NCBI GenBank assembly: GCA_011109175.1 | Contig: RDEW01000003.1 | Location: forward strand, 310,001 to 374,000 | Direction of reading: 5' to 3' | From: Dicyema japonicum | Lineage: Eukaryota > Dicyemida > Rhombozoa > Dicyemidae | DNA: 64,000 nt | Part shown: positions 44,400 through 56,310 of the stretch, in pieces | Layout of the letters: each line of letters begins with the position of its first letter | Numbering within the stretch: the stretch's first letter is position 1 | Notes under the pieces: model-generated | What the model was told of the DNA's origin: nothing | What the model saw: only the letters and a program-made list of their open reading frames with translations | The model's database searches: none | Program-made: the position numbers and the translations under genes

Positions 44400-45230
44400 T
44401 TATCCATAAGCATATGAATCCATAAGCACTTAGGGTTCTGTTTGCTCTCTATTATCCGTTCTACCAGTTTTCTTCATGCAACTTTCCTCTTCGCTCGCTT
44501 CCGCAAGTCATCTAGGTCGTCCAATGTTCCCAATTTTCCACCAACATGGGCATAATCTTGACCAAGACAGGATTGGAAGCATAGTTCTCTGCCATCCACG
44601 AAATCCCCTAGTTACATTTTGATTGAAAAAAATCTTCCATAATATGGTCACATGGTGTCACCATAGGGTAAAACCAAACTAACAAATTCCTTGATTCTGA
44701 TGCGTGTCAACAGAACTTTCACCCAAGCACAGTGATCCAATGGACGTTGTCGATCGAGCTGAGGTCGATTCCAGAACTCGTCGCAAGGGAAAAAATGTTT
44801 CCCTGTGGAATGAATGGATGGATCCTTTTGAATGCCGGCGTCTCCTGAGTAAGGTGGATCCAATAACGCCTCCAGAGAAAAGGAAAAGCATCTGGAACAC
44901 AAAAATCAAATTACTACTTATCTTCATCAATTTTTGGCGACTCTGCTATTTCCCGTAAGCTATCAAGGTCCTCCCAGTCACTGAGGTGTCTCCCAATTTT
45001 TATAGTCTTCTCATCAAGGACGGTCGGTAAGGTTGTACTTAGTCGACCAAGGAAATAGAGGTGTACAGAACGAAGTAGGCCTTCATACTATGTTCCGGGG
45101 GTACCCAGGACCAGACGAAGTATATCTCCAAACAGCCTCCAGGATCTTCCCGTCAATGAACGTCAAGAGAGAGAAGTCTTGTCCTTGAAATCTGCTTTTT
45201 CCAGATATAGAGCCCAAGGGTTACGTAACC
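44400..45230 (-). mobile_element. Two RT C-terminal remnants flanking a SINE A
   Basis: Minus-strand remnants at 44430-44640 and 44950-45190 are related to the FRGRPR block at 17.4 kb. Between them at 44645-44895 is a minus-strand SINE A with full tail. It looks like one retroelement split by the SINE. Bases 45230-46050 show no gene; 45480-45960 may be an upstream part of the REL element. Confidence 0.5.
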
Positions 45231-46049
45231 AAATCAACCAAGGTTTTTTTATAACATTTAAAATTTATTTATAATTTCGGTAACAGCCACTCGATCATAT
45301 CCGCTGGACTCAGTAATTAACTACTCATGTTTCCTAATAATAAATTAAAAAAAAAAAAATTTCTGTATGAATTAAAAATTTAAATAAAATATATCATATT
45401 TTATTACCCAGTTTCTCGTGTGTTTCTATTAGTTACAGGCATATCAAAATGACATTTCAAGTTCAAATTGTAACGACTCTGGCACAGTATGTGAATCTGG
45501 AACGACGTCTATGAACTTGAAGACCGATATACGATCAATGGTTACTTTATTGGCCTGAAAACCCTTATAACAATTGGGGAATTCTCATCCGCTACAGCCA
45601 AACTTAATATGTGGGAGAAACCACCTCCAAGACTAGACAATCCAAATTTAACGGACAACACTTCCATTTGGGAGAAAGTCAGAACTGAAGTGCCAAAATG
45701 GAAGTGTTTTATAGATAGAAACTGTGAACCGTTATTGGAGAGCAGTGGCCAAGAAGGGCTTTAATCAAAAGGCTGTATTTCTTCTAAAATCCTCGAAGAT
45801 TGCTAGAAACTCATGTTCTAAGTATGAAGATTACTTCACGTCTGCATTTACTAAAAATACCTAGGTTGACCATGAATGATCTCCCGACTATCCTTAACGA
45901 TGATCTACTGAAGATAAATGAAATTCGTTGGAAACTCTCCATAAGAAAGCGCCAACAAAGGGGTGTCAGTTAAGTTAGGCTACGGTTGTCTCATTAACTT
46001 GTAGGATGACAGCGGTTATTAAGTAAGAGTGACTACAACCTCACGAGGG

Positions 46050-46905
46050 CGTGAAGGGAAAAATTTTTGTCGGGATATTGGTGACTATTATGGTTCTTCT
46101 TAAATTGTTAAACACTTTCCTTCAACAAAATCAGTATATTGTATTTCTAATTAGTCATTTGATGAAGCTTGTCGGAAATGGAACGGGTCCGGATTCAAAA
46201 TCCCTGAAGACACAACGAAGCGACGTAATTGGGATAACATTGTCTGCCCCAAAATTTTGGAAGACCTTAAAAGGAAGCAAATAAACGTCGTCTGGCTAGT
46301 TTGGTGTCAGTTTCAAGTGGAGGGAGTTGAGCATAGGGACTTTTTTGGACGACGAATCTTTGAGGATTGGAATCGGACAAAGGCTAGGACTAGACGTTTG
46401 CCAGGAGCACCGATGCCGATGTGGGAAATAGCCGATGCGAAGGGATTGCACCCGCTGTACTGCAGAAGAAGCGCCGTAAGAGGACCACGTCACGCTACTC
46501 TGAACAATGTGATCGTCAGAGCTCTGAAGGCTACAGGCTCCCCATCACAGCTTGAACCTGTGGGTCTAGATCGGGGAGATGGAAGAGACCTGACGGGATG
46601 ACCCTTTTCCCTTACACATCCGGAAGATCTTTGGTCTGGGTCGGAACTTGTGTTGACACATATTCAAGCACGAACCTCCTTAAATCGGTTCAGACACCTG
46701 GAGCAGCTGCATCAATTACGGAAAACCTAAAAATCAAGAAATATTCTTGCCTCGGGGACCGGTATCGATTTACTCTAGTTGCGGTCAAGTCATCGGTATC
46801 GTCCGTTGGTCCAATGACGGGTGAGTTCTTGCGCGAACTTGGAGGAATGCTTGCCAAAAAAAGGGATCAATGCGAAAGGTTCTGGCTGAGATAAAGGATC
46901 TGAGT
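46050..46905 (+). mobile_element. REL-retrotransposon with pre-nuclease region
   Basis: Blocks: RNWDNIVCPKILEDLKRKQ-like (46225-46285), a linker, GLHPLYCRRSAVRGPRHATL, EPVGLDRGDG then TLFPYTSGRSLVW in the next frame (shift near 46595), KIKKYSCLGDRYRFTLVAV, GEFLRELGGML. The usual KRPDG has become RDLTG through the frameshift. The most 5'-extended REL copy here. Confidence 0.65.
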
Positions 46906-47141
46906 GGCCATACTCATAGGGAACTCATTTACGATCCACGCAACAGGCCTCATCAATTAACATTTGTTTCTTTGTCAAAAAATTGTCTTAATATAAAAAA
47001 ATTGAGAAGTAAATACACCCGACCCTTGCAGATTGCCATATTTTGAAACTTTTTCTAAAAAAAATCCTATTCTCTTATAAATTGGCCACAATTTTTTTAA
47101 TTTAATTTTTAATACAAATTGTAAAAAAATAAGAATTGACT

Positions 47142-47412
47142 TTAAAGGACAAAGACGTATTCGATGAGAGGATCAGAAGGTTTTCTAATTTCTTCAATAA
47201 GAAAGTACAAAACACCGGAATCATTTTATTTTGAGCTCTATTGAGCGAAATCTTAATCACTTTATGGCTGATATGACTCCTCATCTTCTTTTCCGACGAT
47301 GTCATGGGGCGTTGGATTTCTAAACGTTACAGGTTTTGTTTCCGTTTCCCCAAAAACTTGGACAGTAATCTTCTGCCTTGAAGAGGGATTATTGAAACAT
47401 CAGATTATTCAT
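47142..47412 (-). CDS. Unresolved small multi-exon gene
   Basis: Minus strand. ATG at 47412 opens MNNLM, a 22-nt GT...AG intron follows, then QKITVQVFGETETKPVTFRN, PTPHDIVGKEDEESYQP to a stop codon. A last block reads EEIRKPSDPLIEYVFVL and stops at 47142. Both blocks look like real protein, but the junction between them (47210-47270) is not solved by one clean GT...AG intron. A GC donor in CAGCC is possible. Function unknown. Could be a pseudogene. Confidence 0.35.
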
Positions 47413-47474
47413 TCTCCAATATTCAACTTTCCATAAATGAAAAATGATGTTTCAGTTTTCCTGTTGGCTTCTTA

Positions 47475-47645
47475 GCTTCTGAAGGATGGTCCCCCAAGTT
47501 CTTTCAATTTTGGATCGTGTACGGGATGTGAACCCAAATCCTAAGTACATCATGCACTCCCTTTGTTTTAAACTTCGGGTTTCCGATGTCTCCTGATTCT
47601 ATCACGAGGAGACTGATTCCATCACGACCACTTAGAAGTATACCG
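47475..47645 (-). repeat. SINE family G copy, partial
   Basis: CAAGTTCTTTCAATTTTGGA, GGATGTGAACCC, CTTCGGGTTTCCGATGTCTC. Bases 47645-48270 have no supported gene; open frames there (47622-47974 -, 47942-48163 +) lack features. Confidence 0.5.
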
Positions 47646-48278
47646 GATATCTACCAGCCTGTTCTCTCCCAGCACACTAAATGCCTGATTCGCACGAGAC
47701 TTGGAACGATACAAGCTATCCATGTGTTGCCTACATAAGACGATAATAGCAGACAATGGAACAGATTGGAAATTACTGTCTAAAAATTGGAAAATACCCT
47801 CCAACAACCTGTCGTCACTATGGAGTTGGATTTTCCAGCAATAGGAAAGCTTGGAAGAGGACGTGTAGAAGGATACTGAACGTGGCACAAGGAGAACTTA
47901 ATTATGTTTTGCTCCGAGTCTGACTCTCCAGGCAATCCTATTTGAACAACGACAAACTTTGTGAGGGCGGACAACTTACAAAACAGCCTCCTCTATTACA
48001 TTTACCTCAAAAATCACCTGAGATAAGAAAAGACTCCCAGCGTGTTATGGATAGCGGTTCAAGATGTCCGTCCCCGCTGGTTCCAGCCTCCCCCTGTCGG
48101 TCTGAGATCACTTTGTTGGATGGGAGATTCTTCTCTTTCAACCCAGCGATCCTAGGGGAATAATAAATACTCTGTTGCTTCCATGACTTAGTATTTCAAA
48201 CTCCCAACTTTGAGTGAACGTGGGGGATATTTTATTTGAAATCAAGTTAATGAATGTTAGTTATTCTACCAAATTAGA

Positions 48279-50557
48279 TTATGCTGATTTAGTCATTAAA
48301 AGAATTCTTTTCGTCTGGTTTTCTTTGATGAGAGTCTCCTTGAGCTTCCGAATAATAATTCCCATGCTTTTGGCTACGTTCAAGTAGTAGACCAGCACCA
48401 GTCTTAAAATATTTGAACAAAATACAGCAAAATTATCAAAACGAGAAGAACGACTGATGTCGATACTGAAAAATTCAAAAAAAAAAAAAATCATGATTTA
48501 TAGACTGAAGTCTCGTCGACAAGCTTCCAAACATGGTCGAATACTCCCTGAAGGGACCACACGCTTTCGACGTCGTTTGGCTTAATACATAACACAACCG
48601 TACCTAAACATAATGTAAGTTATGGGGATCGACAAAATGAGGTACATCCCAAGAAGAAACTTGAGAAATAGTCCGGTGATGTTTGTGGATAAGTACGCCT
48701 TGTTCTGAGGTATGGTTACGTAATATATGGATATCTAAGAATCACCCGTCTTCGCTACAAGTTTTAGGTAAAACGTGATTAAATATTTTATCGTGCAGAT
48801 TACGGAAAATAACGGAGAAAAGCAAGCCCCAATCCTAAAATAGTTGTATTTCAGCAACCATGCGATAGTTTGGTTGTATATTAGGTCCAACACGTTTTTG
48901 AGGATCGAGAACTGAGGGGGTCCAATTAGCCTTCCACAGCAGCATCTATGACTATTTTATTTGTGACTTTTTAGCGGCTCCACGACTGTCGTCATTAGCA
49001 AAGAGACTATAAAGTCCATAATTAAGAGTTTGTATAATTCCTTAGCAACGTACGTCTCCCAGCACTAAAGTTATCCCCCAACAGTCACAGGTATCGATGA
49101 GCAGCTGCCCGTGCTAATGTAGCATGAATCCTTCGGCTGGCACGTGACCTGAGTAAACAAGGTGTAAATCAAGATTGAAAACGAAGCAAGTTTTATAACG
49201 ATGGTTCTACCAGTTAGCCAAAAAAAACCTCACTAACACCACATTCAGTTCAGTCCTCGCCATGTAATCCTCCCAAACCACGACCATTTCTACGACAATC
49301 GGAATGATCATGTTGAGTACAACTAAGGTTAGGGACGGGGCGTAATTGATGAACAGCTTGAAGTGGGAGTTGTCGAAGTGGTAGTTTCCCGTCGTGGTCA
49401 CGTATAATGAATATGTGTAGACGTAATAAATGGCGTACCCACTGGACCCAAGAAGTCCAATGATGAGCAAATTGAAAAAGATCCGTTTAAAGTAGAGGAT
49501 TAGTTTCTGGCAAATACTCCTGTTTTGGCGCCTCAGTTTATCCTTGCTTGCGTTGAGGGTCGTCAAAATGTCCTGAGTTATCGTCTTCTTTAAGTTTCTG
49601 TTGACGTTTTCGTTCGTCTGAATCAAGTCTTTCCCCCCGTAAATGTACCCCGAAAACACGTTTTGCCCGATTTGATTGGATTTTTCAATAATAATGCTTT
49701 TGAATGAATAATTCACACTGTTTTTACAGAACTGAGAAACCTCTGAGAAATAAATATCAGACTGATGAAAATACGTCGAAAGTGTGATGAAATACGCGAT
49801 TGATAGGTCATACGTGAAGTTAATGCCCAAAAGACTGCTCAAGTCACTGTTAATCCCCTTGTAATAGCCGTAGAACAACCCCGACTGTTCGAGCCACCCC
49901 TTAAATTCATATTGTAGACATACTGTGCCTTGAATGAAATCCTGCAACAACGAGACAGCGTCATATGTGACATTGACGACATACCGAGAGCTGCAAATCC
50001 GCGAAAGGTTGAAGGCGGCAGTCTCACTCCCAGTAATGTTGGCTGTAAAAGGATCGTAGTTCGAATAGAGGACGGTATCGGGCAGGAAAATAAATATTAT
50101 GCTGATCAGGGAAGCCAGGAGATTAAGGAGGAACAAAAACTTTAAAAAGACAAAATATGAACGAATCCCAAATCCAAAGTTCACTAAATTACCTCAAACA
50201 CGGACTTGAGATTTTTCTGATTGACCCCGAAAAAATGGAAAACCACCGTGTAAAGTTGTGGTTTGAAGCTTTTTTCAACTTCTAAACATTATTTTGAATT
50301 AAAAAAACATTTTTGTATTTTGATTTGTCCTTATTCAGGGTGATTAGCTTGTCGGCGACCATTTTGGTCCCTAAACTTTGAATCCCACAAAGCAACAGCA
50401 CAGCCTTTTTGACATCAATGGGATAGAAGAGTTCCTTTATGAACTTCAGGGGGTCCTCTTCATCTGATTTGCCCAACTGTTCAGATATTTTGATATTCAG
50501 CGACACCTCCTCGACGAGTTCATTGATTTTTGAAGGATCTATTTTTCCCTCTCCCAT
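48279..50557 (-). CDS. TMC (transmembrane channel-like) protein, ten exons
   Basis: TMC proteins are multi-pass membrane proteins related to TMEM16 and include hair-cell mechanotransduction channels. Minus-strand exons: 50309-50557, 50206-50281, 49229-50183, 49089-49206, then 49064 down to about 48983, 48958 or lower to 48859, 48759-48834, 48604-48734, 48506-48580 and 48279-48465. About 680 aa. Landmarks: FGFGIRSYFVFLKFLFLLN (TM1), a long N-glycosylation-rich loop with YGYYKG, INYAPSLTLVVLNMIIPI and WEDYMARTEL, the hallmark CWETYVAKELYKLLIMDF, GPPQFSILKNVLDLIYNQT, IGACFSPLF, and a CGPFREYS block near the end. Introns are 27, 22, 22, 24 (or 18), 24, 24, 23 and 40 nt, plus one GC...AG intron (24 or 30 nt). 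That GC...AG intron, starting in CCGCTAAAAAG, is the only way to avoid TAA 48957-48959. The 40-nt intron holds a T run. Shorter than vertebrate TMCs; N-terminal cytoplasmic part reduced. Confidence 0.88.
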
Positions 50558-50889
50558 ATTAGACGGAAGTATTTTGTTGAATAAACTGAAATTTTAGAAA
50601 ATCTCAAATTGCAAGAATTAAAGCAATTAAAATTCGGTATACTTTTTTATTGCCATTATGAAAGTATAAAACACGCAAATATGTATTCAAATATATAAAT
50701 CAATTTTACAATCTCCTAGGAAATTTGAATGAAATTCGATGGATTTTATATTTAGAATGGTTTCAATCGATCGTCACTGTTATAGTGATTTATTAAAAAA
50801 TTACCGATTTCCGCAAAATAATGCCAATCCATTAAATTTTAAGAAAATTTAAACTGATTTATTTAAAATCAATTAAAATATTAGCTATC

Positions 50890-51150
50890 ACACGTGCACC
50901 TCTGACAGATGATTCTCCAAGTTATTTCAATTTCGAGTCAGCTAAGATTCGAACCGACGTGCATCCAACACTTTCTTCGATCGAAAGTTTGGGTTTCCGA
51001 TGTCTCCCGAGTCAGTGATCGAGCCTATGCTCACGAGAAGGAAGACAGGGGGTTTCATTCATCATGGAGCTAAATAGACATTTCGTACAAAAGAACTACG
51101 TCACTACTTCAACCAACCACTTAACCACTTGGTTAATAGTTTCTAAAAAT
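50890..51150 (-). repeat. SINE family G, near full-length, tRNA-derived
   Basis: On the minus strand the head has an A-box-like TGGTTAAGTGGTTGGTTG and a B box GGTTCGAATC (from 50942-50955). The body has TTTCGGGTT...GATGTCTC in plus view. Defines family G. Bases 51150-51370 are AT-rich and empty. Confidence 0.65.
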
Positions 51151-51368
51151 GTTTGGAAAATTCCATACAAATTCATCAGAATCTCTGGACTTCAGTGCCG
51201 AGATACTAAGGGTAACCAGATCGAGCTGGTCTAGAATCATTCTGATGATGTTTTAAGACTACAACGATCTATAATAATTTGATTTGATTTATTGATTAAA
51301 AAATATTATTTTTTTAATATTATTTAAAATTAATGGGAAATTCTTTAGAAACCATTTATTAATTCGTT

Positions 51369-51590
51369 ATGTGGTCTATCAATTCAAAAGGATTTGGAAA
51401 CGCCCAGGGGCACCTAATGCCCACCAAAAAAGGACCGATCGACCCCATCCTCCTGGGGACATTCTCGTCCCCGGACGATGCATTTTGCGGAAGATCGAAC
51501 CTTCCCGGAGGAAATCCTCAGCCCATCGAAGAGAAAAACACTATAGACCTCAGGTACAGTAAACTTTTGGTACAGTTAAACAAAATTTAA
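51369..51590 (+). other. GC-richer open frames, unassigned
   Basis: Two overlapping plus frames (73 and 63 aa) in a locally GC-rich island with CCTGGGGACA...TCGTCCCCGG palindromic spacing. No domain and no homologous copy recognised in the window. Confidence 0.25.
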
Positions 51591-51594
51591 CTGG

Positions 51595-51725
51595 TATTAT
51601 TTTTTCGAGAAAATTACTTCGATCTTATCTCTATTATCTCGAAAAACCTTATCTCTATTACCATCGACTGAGATAATTATATTGTTCTTCTCCCCCTTAT
51701 CTCGAAAAACCTTACTCTTAACAAT
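51595..51725. repeat. Short local tandem repeat
   Basis: CTTATCTCTATTATCTCGAA and variants (CTTATCTCGAAAAACCTTA) recur three or more times. Bases 51725-52080 contain a diverged repeat (TTAAGTAACCCCGGCCTCAC) also at 37.2 and 45.97 kb. Confidence 0.5.
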
Positions 51726-52084
51726 CTATATTATAAATGGCTAATTAGTTAAGTAACCCCGGCCTCACTAACTTGTGGGAGACCAACGGTTATCAAGTAG
51801 GACGCAGCAAATGTTGGTCGCTCAATGATTTTGTGATTTACTTATTTACCCTCGGTCTCTTTAAGTGAAGGAAACCGGTGGCTAACAAATTCGTAACTAT
51901 CAATGGCAGACGTTCCCAGAGATCCAAAAGGTTGATCCTGTGCTGAGAAAACTGTATAGAATTGTACCCGCAGACCCACCTTCTCTCCCTTGCCAAACAA
52001 CTATTCACTAGTTTGCCTGGTAGTGGCTACAGGACGACCACCAAGCTCGCGCTCCCAGTTCCTTCTATTTATTTAAACCAAGAA

Positions 52085-52610
52085 TCACCGACAAATTAAA
52101 AAAGAATACATGGCCGTAGGTGATCTCGGCCTTCTTAGGCAGCCATGCTCGGTATTCGTCCGAGAACCAACGCACTTAGGGAATTTCGGAGATGTCAATA
52201 GGGCTCCGGTTTCCCTTACAGGTTCCTCGAAAGAGGTTGGTCTTAGCTGCGAGGATAACCTTTGTAGAGCCCTAGTAACTGTTGCTTGAAAGACATTAAT
52301 CTTCAAATTCGTATTGGACATGTTTGTCCCCCATGCAGCACAGCCGCAACTGATTGTCGGTTGTATGTATTATGGAGTCAGTTCAACGTTGAGTTGAAGC
52401 AGCTTTTGTAGTTCCTCCTAAGCCAACTGCTCAGGTAGTCTAGTAAATCTCTGGTACCGCAGTCAAACACACCGGTCTCTTGCTACGATTATTATATCGT
52501 CAGCATATATGAGAACCAGAATGTCGTCGCTGATATGGGGGCATATCCCGATTTTATATTGAATTTGGATTTACAAGATATCCATCTTCCAATAATAATG
52601 ATTACGGCAA
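52085..52610 (-). mobile_element. RT retrotransposon remnant
   Basis: Minus strand: ILVLIYADDIIIVARD (about 52480-52535), then SCGCAAWGTNMS thumb-like block and a 78-aa C-terminal open frame (52085-52321). Same layout as 40.1-41.0 kb. Bases 52610-52830 empty. Confidence 0.65.
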
Positions 52611-52834
52611 AGCCCAATAAACGTCAGATGGTTAGATGATCCCAGTTCCCGTAATCAATCGATCCATCCAACGCCTGTGCCTCCCATTGTTCCCACTACC
52701 GTAAGAAAGTACCTTCTCTCTGATGGAATTTTAGTGCAATTTAGGGAGTTGTTCCCCGTCTAAGTCTTAGGGTTGAAGACAACATGCACGTGACCCTCAG
52801 TAACAGACATCGTTAATCTTATAATAAATATGGA

Positions 52835-52965
52835 GCATGCAGGTTGAGGCGAGGCACAGAGTATCGGTGCTTATTGAGAATTTACAGCCGAACGTGCTTG
52901 TGTGGGTTCGAGGAAGAAACAGCGTGCCAAGTTGAGGTTTCTGTTGGAGCGTGCTGGGGTCACGT
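52835..52965 (+). repeat. Second copy of the left-edge ORF segment
   Basis: MQVEARHRVSVLIENLQPNV, matching VQVEARHGVLVPIQEK at 1-60. Marks a repeat family shared by the two places. Bases 52965-53560 show no gene. Confidence 0.4.
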
Positions 52966-53559
52966 AAGTAGTTCTATTTTTACCGTGGTTTTTGGAATTG
53001 TTCATTTTTTCATAGCTGACACTCCAACATTTAGTTGATTAAAGTCACGTGTTGTGGTATAAATGCCCAAAATGGATATTTTAAAGATCGTTGAAAGTTT
53101 CTATCATCAAAGTCAAAGATGGGAGATAGTCTCGGATGAAAGTTTTATTTTTATTTTACTGATCTTTTACTTTTTAAACGTTTTTCATTGATCTTTTGAA
53201 ATTTTTTATGTCAACGACGAATATTTCTGTGTATCCCTCCAGCTGTCTCGATAACAATTGAGCGCAACGTGAACCGGTCGTGAAGACCTTGTCAGCATGA
53301 CATGACTAGAGCCCCAACACCTTTAGCTCTCTAGCCAATAAGTCGTAATTGTGGGACTTTATACTTCGACGAGTTAGCGATTCCATTTCAATGATTATTC
53401 TTAATTTTTTCACTCACAAAAATATCAGATTTATTACATTGAACCCGGGTCTCTGTCATTATTGAAATTTCCACCAGAATTTCAACCCTCTGACAATAGA
53501 GTTGACAGAGTGTGTCTTAGACTTTTCGATGAAATACACTCTGCAAATGTCCCCTTTCA

Positions 53560-53770
53560 AATTTAGTTCAATTACACCTGTCTCATGTGATGACAGGATA
53601 GCATTGATCTCCCCAACTCCAGTTGAGGGATTCCTATAACTTCATGTTCTTCCATTTCAGCTGTTTCTGGATCAACCCACGTGTGATATCGATAGGTATC
53701 CGCTTCTGTGACAGTGAGAAAATAATACATTTAATTTTCCCTTAACTTCTATCTCGCTAACATGATTGTA
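53560..53770 (+). repeat. SINE family C copy
   Basis: CACCTGTCTCATGTGATGAC, CCAACTCCAGTTGAGGGATT, CTTCTGTGACAGTGAG, then a TTAATTTTCC tail. Confidence 0.5.
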
Positions 53771-53799
53771 ACAAATCATGTGGAACCCGAGAGAATGAC

Positions 53800-54045
53800 A
53801 ACAAGGTCATCTTCCTCCACTTGTCTTTGTCATAAACAAGATTCCGTAGTCCATACAGATACTCTCCCTCCCATGGACGTCTCCAAATCCTTTGGAGGTC
53901 TCCGCTGAGGACCAACGGGAGGGTTGCCCTCGGTCGTCCATGGAAAGAAGAGGGTCAAAGGCGAACAAGTCCAGCCTCATGCCCACGTTAGCTGAGGCCT
54001 TAAGGTTCATTCTCAGAACGTATCCGAATGTCTTCACCTAGCTTT
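53800..54045 (-). mobile_element. RT C-terminal remnant
   Basis: Minus strand: GYVLRMNLKASANVGM ... RGQPSRWSSAE, a broken form of HVLRMNPDAPANKAM ... FRGRPRTTL. Bases 54060-54440 hold no gene. Confidence 0.55.
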
Positions 54046-54439
54046 TGTGGTTTCGATCTAGATGGGGGAATACCTCATCCTATCGTTTACAGTTCTTGGA
54101 ACGATATTGTTAGGTAAAGAGTCAAACTTTTTTGCCATCTTATCTGACCTACGTTGTACAATAACACATGTTGACCAAAGTGTTTATAAGCTTAGTCGCC
54201 TTTCGTGTCCAGCCTTTGTATATTATTTAGATTTTTTTAAATTAAAATTAAAAAAATATAGAAAATGACTTTTTTATAAAAACTAAAAACTCCGTTTTTT
54301 ATTTATAAAATTAGAAAGCTCCCAAAAAGTTGAGAAATGCTGACATATAAGCTAAAGTGTGGAATGTTTAGCCCGGAATCCATGTTGGAAAAGAAAGAGC
54401 AGGATGTAGTCTTTGAAGACCCACAGCAACATACCTAAC

Positions 54440-54690
54440 GTCCCTGTGCCAGCTCATTGCGGAGGGATTCAATTCCACTAAACCAACCAACAGTCTTGGT
54501 CTCTGTTGATATAACAAAGGCTTTCGACACAGTCTCAAGAAAACTCCTTACTGAGAAAATTTACGATACATGCATCCACCCAAACATAAAACTATGGATT
54601 GCCAACTTCTTAAGTGGGAGACGTGGACAAGTGATTTGCAACAACATAAAGTCAAAATCCGGATTTTTCAAAATTCTTTTCTAAATCAAC
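54440..54690 (+). mobile_element. RT palm fragment
   Basis: VLVSVDITKAFDTVSRKLLT then IKLWIANFLSGRRGQV, the DITKAFD block of the APE/RT lineage. Abuts an RT fragment in the opposite orientation at 54652. Confidence 0.75.
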
Positions 54691-54925
54691 CAAATTAAAA
54701 TAAGCATCCACATCTTTCATCATGCACGCCAGAGTCTCTTCCTCTTTTGCCAACAGCTTCAAATCATCGATGAATAAGAATTGAGTCGTAGAAAAAGTAA
54801 AACAATTAGATTCAGCAGTATTTATATAAATACTCGGGTATTTTGCAGACAACATTCTGCTTAGTGGATCCAAGACAAATACAAATAATTGAAACGATAG
54901 AGTCACCTTGGAATATGCCACGTTA
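54650..54925 (-). mobile_element. RT palm fragment of the second lineage
   Basis: Minus strand: FQLFVFVLDPLSRMLS ... FLFIDDLKLLAKEEETLA. The FIDDLKL form, instead of YADDxVIASRD, sets it apart from the APE/RT copies and may be the RT of the REL elements. Bases 54925-55110 empty. Confidence 0.7.
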
Positions 54926-55104
54926 AATATTAATGTTTTTCCGCAGCCTTAATGACACAAGCCAGTTTGGAATAATAGACTGTTTTACAGAACTGAACAA
55001 AATTAGGATCAAAAAATTTATAGAATTCGAAAAATTCAAATTTCAATAACGATAATGAATGGATAATATTCGTAGGATCTGGAAATTATTATAGTTACAT
55101 TGCG

Positions 55105-55320
55105 AAGGTTAACATTGCCAAGGATTTTTTGTGTGTTCCACTCGCCGTTGAGACGTCTGGTTCCCTTGCGCCTGCGACGCTGGAATTCTTGAGTCGTCTA
55201 GGGAATCGGATCGCTACACGAAAAAGAGACCCTCGTGAGCGCTGCTGGTTATTTGAACGAATCTCGCTCGCTTTCCTGAGAGGGAATAGCCACGCAGTCA
55301 GGGCAGCTTCTATATAACCG
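55105..55320 (+). mobile_element. REL-retrotransposon C-terminal fragment
   Basis: FLCVPLAVETSGSLAPATLE then FLSRLGNRIATRKRDPRERC, WLFERISLAFLRGNSHAVRA and a stop. Bases 55320-55720 are AT-rich with nothing recognised. Confidence 0.75.
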
Positions 55321-55719
55321 TTACTCTATTTTCTATCTTAAATAAATTATTGCTTAATAAATTGCAATTTTAGAGTAATTTGCAGCATTGAAGATTCAAA
55401 TAAATTACAATTTATAATGAAATGCAATAATTTGCAAGACTAGAAAAATTATTTAAATATATCATACGCCAAATATAGACTATTTAGGATTTTGTGCTTT
55501 TTAAATATTTGTATACAATTCAAATATGTTTTAAATGCTACGAGTATTTTGTATATTTACATGAAGTTCGTTCATGTAACAGCGACGATTTCCGTCTACT
55601 TTTATTTGTCATTAAAGAAATATTGGAAATGTCAATAATTCTCCATAGAATCATTAATTAGGGAAAATATATTTTTTTATTTATTGGGTTTTAATTTTTC
55701 TTGTTCAATTCTATATAAT

Positions 55720-56310
55720 GTCAGTATTTCATAGTTCCTTAGATTTGAGCTTTAGAACTGGTTTTTCCGAAGGCCTTCAGAGTTTAACTTTCTCGTTTAT
55801 GATGTGGGCATCATCCGTCTCTGGCTGGGAGAGAAGTTCTGGATATCTTTGCTCCGCCTTGAAACTTCACCTCCAAAATCCTATAGTACCCTATTTACAA
55901 CGTGCAAGAGGCACTATTCATTGAAACCTAATATTTCTCTCAATAACACAGTAATTCCCATGTTACACACAAATATACTTGGAGTGACACTCGACCAGGG
56001 ACTCTCATTCGCAAAATGTGGATAACCGGGTAACGGCCGTACTGAAGAGGATGACGATATTAAAAGTTGTTACCAAGGCTCTCAGAAGTGAAGCTGGATG
56101 CCTTCAGATGATCTACAAACAGTTTGCCCAGCCGACTTTGGTCTATGCAAGTAATATCTCCAGACGAACAGGAGATATGAGCCGAAGCCCTGCCCTTTTA
56201 GAAGGGCAATTCTGTACGCCCGTCCCCGGCGGACCCAGGTCCCAAGTCTGGGATCACTTAGTTGGTTAAGAACTTTCTTTATTCTTTTAACCCGGTGATC
56301 CTGACACAAT
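55720..56310 (+). mobile_element. RT thumb and 3' end remnant
   Basis: NILGVTLDQGLSFAKCG, VTAVLKRMTILKVVTKAL, LQMIYKQFAQPTLVYASNI, frameshifted. The 3' end is GTGATCCTGACACAATAATA with an (AAT)n run. Bases 56310-56830 empty. Confidence 0.7.

Noticed and set aside
49839-50145. Open frames opposite and overlapping the large TMC exon
   Set aside because: Shadows of the TMC coding sequence.
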